The notes beneath the pieces were generated by a model. The model searched no databases, was not told the DNA's origin, and saw only the letters and a list, made by a program, of their open reading frames with translations. From Polluticaenibacter yanchengensis (GTDB lineage Bacteria; Bacteroidota; Bacteroidia; Chitinophagales; Chitinophagaceae), in assembly GCA_027854065.1 (NCBI GenBank), contig JAQGEF010000002.1, positions 1 to 64,000 on the forward strand: 64,000 bases of DNA, given 5' to 3'. A program made the translations under genes and the position numbers. Shown piece by piece: positions 10,120 through 19,433 of the stretch (its first letter is position 1; each line of letters opens with the position of its first letter).

Positions 10120-10399
10120 ACCGCAGATTGGTCTGAAATCAGGGGAGCAGGTAGGGGCAATGGCCGGACGTGCTGTTTGAGTTCGTGAATTCAGGATAGC
10201 TGCCTGGCCAAATAGCTGTCATGAATGGTCGATTCCCTGATAGAATGCTGAGTATACGGAAGGAATTCAGGATTGCCATTCGGATGGAAGGAAAAAGAGC
10301 CTTCCGGCAAGCACTTAAGCAATCATGTATTCAGGGTTCCGGGGCAATCAGGTATCCAGCCAGCAGGTCTTCAATTTATTAATCATATAAAACGTCAAA

Positions 10400-11167
10400 A
10401 TGGAAACAAAAAGAAAACCATTGATCATTGCTTTTTCAACCCAAAAAGGAGGTGTAGGAAAAAGCACTTTTACAGCACTTACTGCCAGTATTCTTCATTA
10501 TCGTTTAGGTTATAACGTAGCCGTGTTTGACTGTGACTTCCCCCAGCATAGCCTGGTACAAATGAGAGAACGGGATTTAAAATCGGTTATGCAAAATGAA
10601 GTATTCAAGAGAATGGCACATAAACAGTTTACCACAATCAATAAAAAAGCATATCCGGTTATTCAAAGCAGAACCGATATTGTATTAGATGAAATTGACC
10701 AGTACCTGGACAAATTAGCTGTGCCCCTGGATGTCATTTTTTTAGATCTGCCGGGAACCGTAAATACTGCAGGCATACTCAAAACACTGGCCAGTGTAAA
10801 CCACATCTTCTCTCCCATTACAGCGGATCGTGTTGTTGTAGAAAGCACCCTCAGTTTTACGGATGTTCTGACCAATGTTTTAATGAAAGAAAAGCAAACG
10901 GATATCCAATCAATACAGCTATTCTGGAACCAGGTAGATGGCAGGGAGAAATCTCCATTATATGACGATTACGGCAAAGTAATCCATGAGCTTGGATTAA
11001 CGCTCATGAACACATCTATTGCAGACAGCAAGCGGTTCAGGAAGGAGAATGAAATGCAAGCAAAAACGGTGTTTAGATCCACCTTGTTGCCGGCCGATCT
11101 AAAACTGATGGCGAACTGTAAACTGGATGAATTTATGGAAGAGTTTTTAAGAACTATCAAATTGTAA
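10400..11167 (+). CDS. traA: TraA, ParA-type ATPase
   Basis: This 255-residue P-loop ATPase has the deviant Walker A of the ParA/MinD class (KGGVGKST at ~17-24), a DCDFPQ switch at ~48 and a hydrophobic Walker B followed by DLPG at ~117. It is the first gene of Bacteroidota tra operons. Its exact role in transfer is not settled; a partition or positioning role is likely. It is followed by traB after 3 bp. Confidence 0.9.
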   Translation: METKRKPLIIAFSTQKGGVGKSTFTALTASILHYRLGYNVAVFDCDFPQHSLVQMRERDLKSVMQNEVFKRMAHKQFTTINKKAYPVIQSRTDIVLDEIDQYLDKLAVPLDVIFLDLPGTVNTAGILKTLASVNHIFSPITADRVVVESTLSFTDVLTNVLMKEKQTDIQSIQLFWNQVDGREKSPLYDDYGKVIHELGLTLMNTSIADSKRFRKENEMQAKTVFRSTLLPADLKLMANCKLDEFMEEFLRTIKL

Positions 11168-11170
11168 CCT

Positions 11171-11584
11171 ATGGAAAACGAAGGCAAAAAAGGAACAGAT
11201 AAAGAAATTGACGAACAATACCTGATGTCAATTATGGCCGGAGAAACAAAGAAGCCAATGGCAAATGAATCCGGACTGGAAGATAAAAGTGAACCGGAAG
11301 TAAAGGAGAAACCAGTTTCGAAGGATAAACTCCGTAACAAAAAGACGACTTCTGAAACTTATGAAGAGCGATTTCTTAGTGGACATTCCATGATTAAAAG
11401 GGGTGATAAAAGCATTTATATCCGTCCGGAATACCATGAACGGTTATCAAGGATTGTGCGTGTGATTGGGGAAGACAAAATTCCTCTCTACGCATACCTT
11501 GACAATATCCTGGAACATCATTTTGATCTCTTTGAAAAGGCAATCACAGAAGACTTTAATAACAAATACAAACCCATCTTTTAA
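11171..11584 (+). CDS. traB: TraB, DUF3408 protein
   Basis: This 137-residue protein has a low-complexity charged front half and a conserved C-terminal DUF3408 block (IYIRPEYHERLSRIVRVIG, then LYAYLDNILEHHF, then INDE-like acidic end). That block is the signature of TraB/TraC of CTnDOT-type elements. Its size and place directly after traA agree. The biochemical role is unknown; the C-terminal fold may be ribbon-helix-helix-like. Confidence 0.8.
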   Translation: MENEGKKGTDKEIDEQYLMSIMAGETKKPMANESGLEDKSEPEVKEKPVSKDKLRNKKTTSETYEERFLSGHSMIKRGDKSIYIRPEYHERLSRIVRVIGEDKIPLYAYLDNILEHHFDLFEKAITEDFNNKYKPIF

Positions 11585-11594
11585 ATATGTCATT

Positions 11595-12212
11595 ATGGAA
11601 ATCGTGATATTAATATGTCTGTTGGTTATTATAGCATTGCTATTGCCGGAACGATTAAGCCGGAAAAAGTCCGTAAAACAAGATCATGAAAAATCGTTAA
11701 AACAGACTCATTTACCCGATATAATGGGGGTACCTAAACTGATTAAAAGCCATATTCAGCCAATAGCGACCGAAGAAAGCCAGAGTGAAACACCAGGTGC
11801 TGCAGAAGCTAATTTTGAATCAGAAACCGGTACAGGCAAATTTTTGCAAGTCATTCCGGAGGAAGAATTGGCGGATGTATTTACTGACACAATTGACTGG
11901 GAGGAAGAGGAAGAAGAGTGGTGGCGTAGTAGGGGACCAGGCGGCGAAAACGGGTTTGCTACAGGGGTTACCTTCGAAGAACTAAGCACCGTGGGGTTGC
12001 TGCTTCAGCAGGAAGAGCCGGAGCCAGCCTTGGAAAATAAAGCAGTGGATATAGTTCAGAAAATTCACGGAACCGAGCTTTTCAGCCTATTGGAGAACTC
12101 TATAGAGGGCGCCTCCCAAAAGATTGCTCAATTGCTGGATAAGCAAATAAATTCAGCACCTCAGAAAAAGAATGACAGTTTGGACGGTTTCGACATTGGG
12201 GGGTTTGTCTGA
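11595..12212 (+). CDS. TraD-like conjugal transfer protein
   Basis: The start at 11595 gives a protein of 205 residues whose first 20 residues are one membrane helix (IVILICLLVIIALLLP), followed by a basic stop-transfer RLSRKK. The rest is soluble and acidic, with an EEEEEEWW cluster, a GVTFEEL(S)TVG block and a DGFDIGGFV end. This matches the layout of the TraD-type proteins that follow traB in these operons. Longer starts overlap traB and add a non-membrane lead. Function unknown. Confidence 0.65.
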   Translation: MEIVILICLLVIIALLLPERLSRKKSVKQDHEKSLKQTHLPDIMGVPKLIKSHIQPIATEESQSETPGAAEANFESETGTGKFLQVIPEEELADVFTDTIDWEEEEEEWWRSRGPGGENGFATGVTFEELSTVGLLLQQEEPEPALENKAVDIVQKIHGTELFSLLENSIEGASQKIAQLLDKQINSAPQKKNDSLDGFDIGGFV

Positions 12213-12259
12213 AAAGACAACTTCCCTTTATTTTCTAGAAGTCTTCAAAAACGGGTACT

Positions 12260-12727
12260 ATGAAAGAGATCTTAATTGCTGCAGAAGAAATATCGCAAAA
12301 AATGAAAGAAAAAGGATACGAGTATTTTAACGTTAAACACGGCATATCCGGTTCTGATCTCAAAACAGGTATTGCTGCTTATCTCCAAAACGCAAGTATC
12401 AACAATACTGAACCGGTATTTCCAATATATGCAGGCTCAAGAGTAGCCGCATCTTCCCCTGATAAACCATACACATGGGCAACATTTAAAATAGTCGCTG
12501 ATGACCAAAAAGGTTTAAGAATTGATAAGATGGGTATTTCAATGTATGCCTGTTACGAAGGGTCACTAAAGCAACATATAGAGTTCAAGATTAAGTCGCC
12601 GAATGATATACCTTCAAGATTAAATGCGGCGAAGCTTATTGAAGACAATCAATTGCCTAATTCTAAAAAGCCCGAAAAGGTTGTGGAGATTCAACAGCCT
12701 ATTAAAATGAAGAGTCGGAAAATATAA
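12260..12727 (+). CDS. hypothetical protein in the tra operon
   Basis: This 155-residue soluble protein has no signal or membrane segment and a basic C-terminus (MKSRKI). I do not recognise the family. It follows the traD-like gene in the same direction, 47 bp on, and precedes the reversed cassette, so it may be element-specific cargo. Its composition is like its tra neighbours. Confidence 0.6.
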   Translation: MKEILIAAEEISQKMKEKGYEYFNVKHGISGSDLKTGIAAYLQNASINNTEPVFPIYAGSRVAASSPDKPYTWATFKIVADDQKGLRIDKMGISMYACYEGSLKQHIEFKIKSPNDIPSRLNAAKLIEDNQLPNSKKPEKVVEIQQPIKMKSRKI

Positions 12728-12903
12728 AATATCAGTCAGTAAATTTACACCTCATTTTGTTCATCCTGAGCAGTTTTAAGCAACGGTGTCCATAAAATCA
12801 CCGAACCTTTTACATTTTATCAAAGTTTAGGGTTAGAAATACTTGATTTCAATTATGTACTATCTTTTTAGAAAACTAAATGTTCAATTTAACACCCGTG
12901 ATT

Positions 12904-13980
12904 TTAAAATTGTTTATCAAATGCTTTCCCGTTGAATTTATAAACACCACCTTCTGCCATTCCAAAAAGCAAGTTTTTGTTTTGGTCTTCATAAATACTA
13001 TAAATCATTTGAGAGTTCAATTTTATGTCAATTGTGTAGTTTGTCAACGTTTTACCGTCGTATTTCCAAGCTCCTGTATCTCTATCGCCAAACCAAATAT
13101 TACCTTCTGAATCTTCTTTAATAGCAAAAATGTGTTCAAGTGTACCTGGTTTTGATTTATCTCCTCTTCTTGTACTTGTTGGATGGATTAAATTATTCTT
13201 TTCAGAAAAATTAATTATTGAATCACCTTTTATTAGCAAAACACCAATACCATTATTACCTACCCAAATTCTTCCTTTTGAATCTGCTAATACACTTCTG
13301 ATATGTAATAGCTCATTATTTTTAAGGCTTAAAGTTTTATGGTCAAAAATAGTAACCATTTTACCGTCATAGTTGAATAGTGCGGCATAGGTTGCAATCC
13401 AAACTTTACCGCCTTTATCTTTTGAGATACCCGTAACACCATAAGAATTATTCGGGTTTTCATCTTTTGGTTTTGGAAAAGTTAGATAGTTCATATTCTT
13501 TCCGTCAAAACGGTTTATTCCATCTTCTTCACCTGCATAAAACCATAAATCCCCATTGGATTTATGCCATTCATCTTTTGGCTCGTTGGTTTTTGTCAAA
13601 TAATTAGTAAACGTTCCTTTGTCATAAACACTTGCTCCTTTTGCAGTTCCAATCCAAATTTTTCCATTCTTGTCTTCTTGAATTGAACGGATTTGATTGT
13701 CTGATAAGCCCTCATTAATTGTAAAATATTTAAATGATATCCCATTGTAAACACCTACACCCTCATTATGACTTCCAAACCAATAATTACCTTTACTGTC
13801 TTGAAAGATAGCACGAATTCCAGAAGTAAATTTCAAAGTGCCGTTCTTTGATGTCTCTACCAATTCAGGCTTGTTTGTTTTATTTTCTGTTGATTTCTTT
13901 TCAACGCAAGAAAAGTTCAGTGTCAATATGAGTATTAAGAAAAACAATTTTATCTTATTGTTCATTTCAGATTTCGCCAT
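12904..13980 (-). CDS. lipoprotein with two-component-regulator-type beta-propeller repeats
   Basis: This 358-residue protein has a lipoprotein signal (hydrophobic stretch then NFSC near residue 24). It then has about seven repeats of the Reg_prop pattern, ILxDSKGxxWFGTxxxGxxxY, for example IQEDKNGKIWIGTAKG and IKEDSEGNIWFGDRDTG. Such propellers are usually the periplasmic sensor part of hybrid two-component systems; here the protein stops without kinase or regulator domains. The start ATG overlaps the HEPN gene stop (TAATG), so the two are translationally coupled. A second ATG at 13965 gives a tighter signal peptide. Confidence 0.75.
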   Translation of the reverse strand: MAKSEMNNKIKLFFLILILTLNFSCVEKKSTENKTNKPELVETSKNGTLKFTSGIRAIFQDSKGNYWFGSHNEGVGVYNGISFKYFTINEGLSDNQIRSIQEDKNGKIWIGTAKGASVYDKGTFTNYLTKTNEPKDEWHKSNGDLWFYAGEEDGINRFDGKNMNYLTFPKPKDENPNNSYGVTGISKDKGGKVWIATYAALFNYDGKMVTIFDHKTLSLKNNELLHIRSVLADSKGRIWVGNNGIGVLLIKGDSIINFSEKNNLIHPTSTRRGDKSKPGTLEHIFAIKEDSEGNIWFGDRDTGAWKYDGKTLTNYTIDIKLNSQMIYSIYEDQNKNLLFGMAEGGVYKFNGKAFDKQF

Positions 13981-15089
13981 TATTTTTTATATACAACATC
14001 AAATAAATCATCAATTTTAAAATTGAGATTTTTCATGTCCTTATTTTTTAATAGTTTATTGATTGATAATATTAATATTTGAGAAACTATAAATTTTAAA
14101 TCCCAATATAATTCTTGAGAAAGTACTTCTTTCCCATTAATTTTTATTTTCTCGTGACCTTTATAATGTTGAGCACCATGTGCAATTTCATTTCTAATTT
14201 TAAAAGCATAATCTAAAGTTGATTTTATTTTATGCGCCTCTGTTTTGTCATTACCTAATTTTAAAGAACAAAAGGTTTTTATAAAATCTGCTGATGTATT
14301 TTTATCAAATAAACCTTCTAATGCATATAGTAGATCTAAAAGATTGTCCATGTCAATTTGATTTGATTTTACAGCGATTAAATATCTTTTTAATGACCAT
14401 AAATTTGAATCCCAAACTTCTGCAATACCACTTAAATTTTGTTTTAATTTATTTAATCTAGATTTTGTAATCAGCACGTGGTGCATACATTGATTAGTTT
14501 TAAGACTTTCAAAGAAGTGCCTTTGTCTTGAACTAAAATGTAAAATACCATCATTAATTGGATTTTCATTCCACCCCATAATTGACCTGGTTGGGAAGGT
14601 TAAGTGGAGACTTGCCAAAAAAAGTGAAAGTATCTCTTTATTTAAGGAAACAAATTTATGATAATCACTAACAAAATCACTTTTGTAGCTGAACTCTTTT
14701 ATTTCATTTCTACCTGGTAAATAGTGATTGGCTTTTATTACTGTTTCGATTCTTACAGTTCCTAAACCATAATGCCAATTCTTGAAACCAGAATCAACAT
14801 TGAAATAGGAATAAATTTTATTACTGTTATTTTCAATATATTCGGAAAGACGATTTTCATTAACATAACCACTTATAAATCTAGGAAGAATATAAATTTT
14901 TACTGATAAAAAACTGTCTGGTTTGAAGAATTGAAGATTATAATTATAGCTAAAGTCAACTTTTTTATCAACCAAATTTTTGGAAAAAGCAGTTTTTATA
15001 TCACTTGAAATGTCAATACAAATTTCATTATCACTACTATCATCTGTATTAAAATAACAAGGAATAAACCATTGGGTTTTTGTACTCAT
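13980..15089 (-). CDS. Apea-like HEPN-domain protein
   Basis: This 369-residue soluble protein has a C-terminal all-helical part that contains LLYALEGLFD (~255-263) and, at 299-304, RNEIAH. That matches the R-x4-6-H motif of HEPN RNases, in the arrangement seen in Apea-like HEPN proteins. Many HEPN proteins cut RNA in anti-phage or toxin systems. The N-terminal ~240 residues are unrecognised and may be the sensor part. It overlaps the small gene before it by 4 bp and the propeller lipoprotein after it by 1 bp, so three genes form one unit running against the tra operon. The defence role is inferred. Confidence 0.7.
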   Translation of the reverse strand: MSTKTQWFIPCYFNTDDSSDNEICIDISSDIKTAFSKNLVDKKVDFSYNYNLQFFKPDSFLSVKIYILPRFISGYVNENRLSEYIENNSNKIYSYFNVDSGFKNWHYGLGTVRIETVIKANHYLPGRNEIKEFSYKSDFVSDYHKFVSLNKEILSLFLASLHLTFPTRSIMGWNENPINDGILHFSSRQRHFFESLKTNQCMHHVLITKSRLNKLKQNLSGIAEVWDSNLWSLKRYLIAVKSNQIDMDNLLDLLYALEGLFDKNTSADFIKTFCSLKLGNDKTEAHKIKSTLDYAFKIRNEIAHGAQHYKGHEKIKINGKEVLSQELYWDLKFIVSQILILSINKLLKNKDMKNLNFKIDDLFDVVYKK

Positions 15090-15409
15090 TTCGGTTTAAT
15101 ATTTTCGGCTAATTCGTTTATATGTGTTATAAAATTAAACATATTTTCTATAATTTTTTGTACTAAAGTGGGTGTAAATTTCAGTTGTTCTAGTGTTGAT
15201 CTATTCCAATAGTACCGGTAAAACGCCAATCCAGACTTCATTTCAAAATGTGTGTAGCTTAGCTGTGTCTCAACCAATATATGTTTGCTTGCATTCGCTT
15301 TACTTGAAGGATAGAAGCGACACCATTTTTGTGGCACACAGTGAAGCAAAAGATACAAGGAATAGCCCAATCCATTTGCATTTTTCCTGATAGGTTTGTG
15401 CGTTGGCAA
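15086..15409 (-). CDS. small protein, first gene of HEPN cassette
   Basis: The frame encodes up to 107 residues. An internal ATG at 15241 would give 51 residues, and only that last half (FYRYYWNRSTLEQL, then a helical INELAENIK) looks like normal protein. The stop overlaps the HEPN start (ATGA), which supports a real gene of some length. The upstream half may be non-coding. It could be an antitoxin-like partner or leader; unrecognised. Confidence 0.45.
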   Translation of the reverse strand: MPTHKPIRKNANGLGYSLYLLLHCVPQKWCRFYPSSKANASKHILVETQLSYTHFEMKSGLAFYRYYWNRSTLEQLKFTPTLVQKIIENMFNFITHINELAENIKPK

Positions 15410-15627
15410 AATGAAAAAAGTACATCCAAGGCCACTATAAAAAAATGTTGAGCCCCAAAGTCTTTACAGCTTACATTGTGAATATATCTCATTTTGAAAT
15501 CATAAGACAAAAACTGCCAACATATTCCTCTAAAAGACACAAGTTTATCACACCTCGTCACATGGATCAATTTTGTTTGAAAGCCTGCAATAAGCAGGAA
15601 ATCAGAAACAAAAAATCACTTTTCAAG

Positions 15628-15933
15628 ATGAAAAAACAAAGAAAAAAAGTACTACTCGCCTGCATGACTTTGCTGGCAGTTACTAGTTTATTAGGACAAG
15701 GAAATGGCTCCGCCGGTATAAGCGAAGCCACACAAATGGTAACGTCTTATTTCGATCCTGCCACTCAACTTATTTATGCTATTGGAGCGGTGGTCGGCTT
15801 AATCGGAGGTGTAAAGGTTTATAACAAATTCAGCAGCGGTGATCCTGACACCAGCAAAACTGCAGCGAGCTGGTTTGGTGCCTGTATCTTCCTGATCGTA
15901 GCCGCCACAATTCTTCGTTCATTCTTCCTTTAA
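15628..15933 (+). CDS. traE: TraE, DUF4134 membrane protein
   Basis: This 101-residue protein starts at 15628: basic MKKQRKK, a membrane helix acting as signal, a loop with GISEATQMVTSYFDP, then two helices (IYAIGAVVGLIGGVKVY and ACIFLIVAATILRSFF) split by a GDPDTSK turn. This is the VirB2/3-type pattern of TraE. It belongs to the mating pore. The upstream 218 bp to the reversed cassette probably holds a promoter. Longer starts add residues that do not fit the family. Confidence 0.85.
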   Translation: MKKQRKKVLLACMTLLAVTSLLGQGNGSAGISEATQMVTSYFDPATQLIYAIGAVVGLIGGVKVYNKFSSGDPDTSKTAASWFGACIFLIVAATILRSFFL

Positions 15934-15944
15934 TTCATAGCCTT

Positions 15945-16277
15945 ATGAGTAATTACAACATCAATAAGGGAGTAGGGAGGACTGTCGAGTTTAAGGGACT
16001 AAAGGCTCAGTTCCTGTTCATTTTTGCAGGCGGTCTCTTAGGTATCCTGCTATTGGTAATGATCATGTACATAGCAGGTGTCAATTCATTTATCTGTCTT
16101 TTTATTGGTGCCGGGGGCAGTTCATTAATCGTGTGGCAAACATTCGCCATGAATAAAAAACACGGTGAACATGGCCTGATGAAAGCCGGTGCCAATAAAA
16201 GGCATCCCCGATTTATCATTTGTCGTAAACCAATTCGCAGGTATTTTAAGCACTTTTCAAAATCCAACCGAGTATGA
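15945..16277 (+). CDS. traF: TraF, DUF4133 membrane protein
   Basis: This 110-residue protein begins with the NKGVGRTVEFKGLKAQFL block of TraF, followed by two membrane helices (~residues 24-45 and 48-66) and a basic tail (RRYFKHFSKSNRV). It is VirB3-like and sits in the inner-membrane part of the mating apparatus. It lies 11 bp after traE and overlaps traG by 4 bp. Confidence 0.85.
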   Translation: MSNYNINKGVGRTVEFKGLKAQFLFIFAGGLLGILLLVMIMYIAGVNSFICLFIGAGGSSLIVWQTFAMNKKHGEHGLMKAGANKRHPRFIICRKPIRRYFKHFSKSNRV

Positions 16278-18766
16278 GGAACATTCATAAAGCAACCACT
16301 CTGGAAAGTAAATTTCCCTTACTGGCGGTTGAAAACAACTGCATCATATCCAAAGACGCAGACATAACAGTTTGTTTCAAGGTACACTTACCAGAGTTAT
16401 TTACAGTCGCATCAGCCGAATACGACGCCATTCATTCAGCCTGGCATAAAGGAATAAAAACACTACCGGATTATACCATAGTCCATAAGCAGGATTGGTT
16501 TATTAAGGAGAATTATACCCCTGATATTTCAGAGGACGGGTTAAGCTTCCTGGCGAAATCCTACCAGCAGCATTTTAACGAACGTCCTTTTTTAAACCAT
16601 TACTGTTATTTATTCCTTACAAAGACTACGAAGGAAAGGATGCGTATGCAAAGCAATTTTTCCTCGCTTTGTAAAGGTGTTTTAATTCCCAAGGAAATAA
16701 GGGATAAGGAAACCATTCATCGTTTTATGGAAGCGGTTGCACAGTTTGAGCGAATTCTTAATGATAGTGGTTTTATTAAACTGGAGCGTTTGACGGAAGA
16801 TGAAATTGTGGGTACAGAAGAAAAGCAGGGGCTACTGGAACAGTATTTTACGCTTTCGAGGGATGATTCAACAATGCAGGACATGGCTCTGGGGACCGAA
16901 GATGTTCGTATCGGGAATAAAAGGCTATGTCTGCATACGTTATCCGATACTGATGATTTGCCAGGAACCGTATCTGCAAATACCAGATATGAAAAGTTGT
17001 CTACGGATAGAAGCGATTGCCTGTTATCATTTGCGGCTCCGGTTGGACTATTATTAAGCGTCAACCATATTTACAACCAATATTTGTTCCTTGACAACAG
17101 TGAAGATAACCTACGGAAGTTTGAGAAATCTGCCAGGAACATGCATTCTTTGGCCAGGTATAGTCGTGCCAACCAGATCAATAAGGAATGGATTGAACGA
17201 TACCTAAATGAAGCACATTCCTATGGCCTCTCCTCTATTCGTGCACACTTTAACATCATGGCTTGGTCTGATGATCCTGCCGAGCTAAAGCAGTTGAAAA
17301 ACGATACCGGCAGTGCATTAGCACTCATGGAGTGTAAGCCCCGTCATAATACAACAGATGTTGCCACTTTATATTGGGCAGGTATGCCGGGGAATGCAGG
17401 AGACTTTCCAAGTGAAGAAAGCTTTTACACATTTATTGAGCCGGCACTTTGTTTTTTCACAGAAGAAACCAATTACCAAAGTTCCCTCTCTCCTTTCGGC
17501 ATTAAAATGGCCGACCGTTTGACTGGTAAGCCGATCCATCTGGATATCTCTGATTTACCTATGAAGCGTGGTATAATAACCAACAGGAACAAGTTTATCC
17601 TGGGGCCTTCAGGAAGCGGGAAGTCTTTTTTTACGAACCACATGGTGAGGCAATACTATGAACAAGGGGCACATGTGTTATTGGTAGATACGGGTAATTC
17701 TTACCAGGGCTTGTGTGAACTCATCAATGGAAAGACCAGAGGCGATGATGGTGTTTATTTCACCTATACGGAAGATAACCCAATTGCATTTAATCCCTTT
17801 TATACTGATGATGGTGTGTTCGATATTGAAAAAAGGGAAAGCATTAAAACGTTAATCCTGACACTTTGGAAGAGGGACGATGAATCGCCAAAACGATCAG
17901 AAGAAGTGGCATTATCCAATGCTGTAAGCGGGTACATTGACCGGATAAAGCAACAGGATGAATTTCCTTCTTTTAATGGATTTTATGAATATGTAAAAAG
18001 CGATTATCAAAAGGTATTGGAAGCCAAACACGTGCGGGAAAAAGATTTTGACATTTCTAATTTCCTGAATGTACTGGAACCTTACTATAAAGGTGGTGAG
18101 TACGATTACCTTTTAAATTCAGATAAACAACTGGATTTATTAAGCAAGCGTTTCATTGTATTTGAAATTGACGCTATTAAAGATCATAAGATCCTCTTCC
18201 CCATTGTAACCATCATCATCATGGAAGTTTTTATCAATAAAATGCGACGGCTTAAAGGTGTCCGTAAGTTGATATTGATTTAAGAAGCCTGGAAGGCCAT
18301 TGCCAAAGAAGGAATGGCTGAATACATTAAATACCTCTTCAAGACTGTTCGTAAATTTTTCGGAGAAGCCATTGTTGTTACCCAGGAAGTAGATGATATC
18401 ATTCAATCACCAATTGTAAAAGAAAGTATCATCAATAACAGTGACTGTAAGATCCTGTTAGATCAGCGGAAATACATGAACAGGTTTGATGATATCCAGG
18501 CCATGCTAGGACTTACCGAAAAAGAAAAATCCCAGGTGCTATCCATCAATATGAACAATGATCCTTCAAGGCTATACAAAGAAGTATGGATTGGATTAGG
18601 TGGAACGCTTTCTGCTGTTTATGCGACAGAAGTATCGTTGGAGGAATACCTGGCATACACTACTGAGGAAACTGAAAAGATGGAAGTGATGCAATTGGCG
18701 GCAGAACTGGATGGGAATGTAGAGCAGGCAATCAAAAGGATTGCTCAGCAACGTAGGGAGAAATGA
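16274..18766 (+). pseudogene. traG: TraG, VirB4-type ATPase, broken by an in-frame stop at Walker B
   Basis: Read through, the gene gives 830 residues, the usual TraG length. TraG powers assembly and substrate export of the conjugative type IV system. The Walker A GPSGSGKS is at 444-451, followed by LLVDTGNSYQ. At codon 670 (18281-18283) the frame has TAA exactly where the Walker B acidic residue belongs: RKLILI, stop, then EAWKAIAKEG. The rest of the family sequence continues in the same frame (VVTQEVDDI, INNSDCKILLDQ, QQRREK). GAA to TAA is a single change. An ATG at 18314 could restart a 150-residue piece, but both halves would lack ATPase function. A sequencing error cannot be excluded. 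Confidence 0.9.
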
Positions 18767-18798
18767 CACAATTATTAATCACCATAAAAATTATCAAA

Positions 18799-19431
18799 AT
18801 GAAAAAGTTCATGTTAATCGTGTTAACGGCACTTGTTGGTGCCTTGATACATTCAGCGAAAGCCCAGTTCGTAGTAACAGATCCTGCGAATCTGGCTTCA
18901 GGCATTATCAATAGTGCCAATGAGATTATTCAGACCTCATCCACCGTATCAAACGTGGTAAAAAACTTTAATGAGGTTAAAAAAGTGTATGAGCAAGGAA
19001 AGGAGTATTATGACAAACTCAAAGCGGTTGGCAATCTGATAAAAGATGCGCGAAAAGTACAACAGACCGTACTGCTGGTTGGCGAAGTTTCGGAGATGTA
19101 CGTCAACAATTTCAACCGGATGATGAATGATCCCAATTTCACGCCCAGGGAGTTGGTAGCTATCGGGAATGGTTATTCTGCCCTGCTAAATGAAAGCACG
19201 GAACTTCTGAAAGAGCTTAAACAAATTATTTCATCTTCAAGTTTATCCCTGAACGATAAAGAGCGTATGGATGTGATTGAACGGGTATACAAAGAGGTAA
19301 AGGACTATCACAGCCTTGTACGATACTACACCAATAAAAACATTTCGGTAAGTTATTTAAGGGCCAAAAAGAAGAATGATGCTAAAAGGGTGCTGGATTT
19401 ATATGGTACATCAAACCAAAAATACTGGTAG
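18799..19431 (+). CDS. traI: TraI, DUF4141 exported protein (VirB5-like)
   Basis: I chose the ATG at 18799 because it gives a clean signal peptide (MKKFMLIVLTALVGALIH, cut after AKAQ); the earlier ATG at 18763 overlaps traG. The mature ~185 residues are mostly coiled helices (VVKNFNEVKKVYEQGKEYYDKL), then a conserved NYG-like NFNRMMNDPNFTPRE block and RAKKKNDAKRVL near the end. This corresponds to TraI of CTnDOT, thought to be a pilus/pore assembly factor in the periplasm. Confidence 0.85.
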   Translation: MKKFMLIVLTALVGALIHSAKAQFVVTDPANLASGIINSANEIIQTSSTVSNVVKNFNEVKKVYEQGKEYYDKLKAVGNLIKDARKVQQTVLLVGEVSEMYVNNFNRMMNDPNFTPRELVAIGNGYSALLNESTELLKELKQIISSSSLSLNDKERMDVIERVYKEVKDYHSLVRYYTNKNISVSYLRAKKKNDAKRVLDLYGTSNQKYW

Positions 19432-19433
19432 AT

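Larger units (their letters stand above)
9688..10399. promoter_or_regulatory. divergent mob/tra control region with palindromes, oriT candidate
   Basis: This ~710 bp stretch separates mobA (leftward) from traA (rightward) and has no supported gene. It holds an inverted repeat at 9751-9802, a smaller hairpin at 9823-9845, a near-perfect 17-bp-arm palindrome at 10084-10119, and six forward copies of TCAGG between 10115 and 10352. By position, oriT and the promoters of both operons should lie here. No nick site could be assigned. Confidence 0.65.

Noticed and set aside
10115..10352. CRISPR-like array from the recurring TCAGG
   Set aside because: The units are only 5-7 bp and spacing is irregular; no repeat-spacer structure or cas gene is present.
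15259..15570. 103-codon minus-strand frame before traE
   Set aside because: It overlaps the traE leader and the small HEPN-cassette gene, and its translation has no protein-like pattern.
18314..18766. Separate 150-residue gene after the traG stop
   Set aside because: It is in the same frame as traG and continues the family sequence, so it is the broken gene's tail, not a gene of its own.
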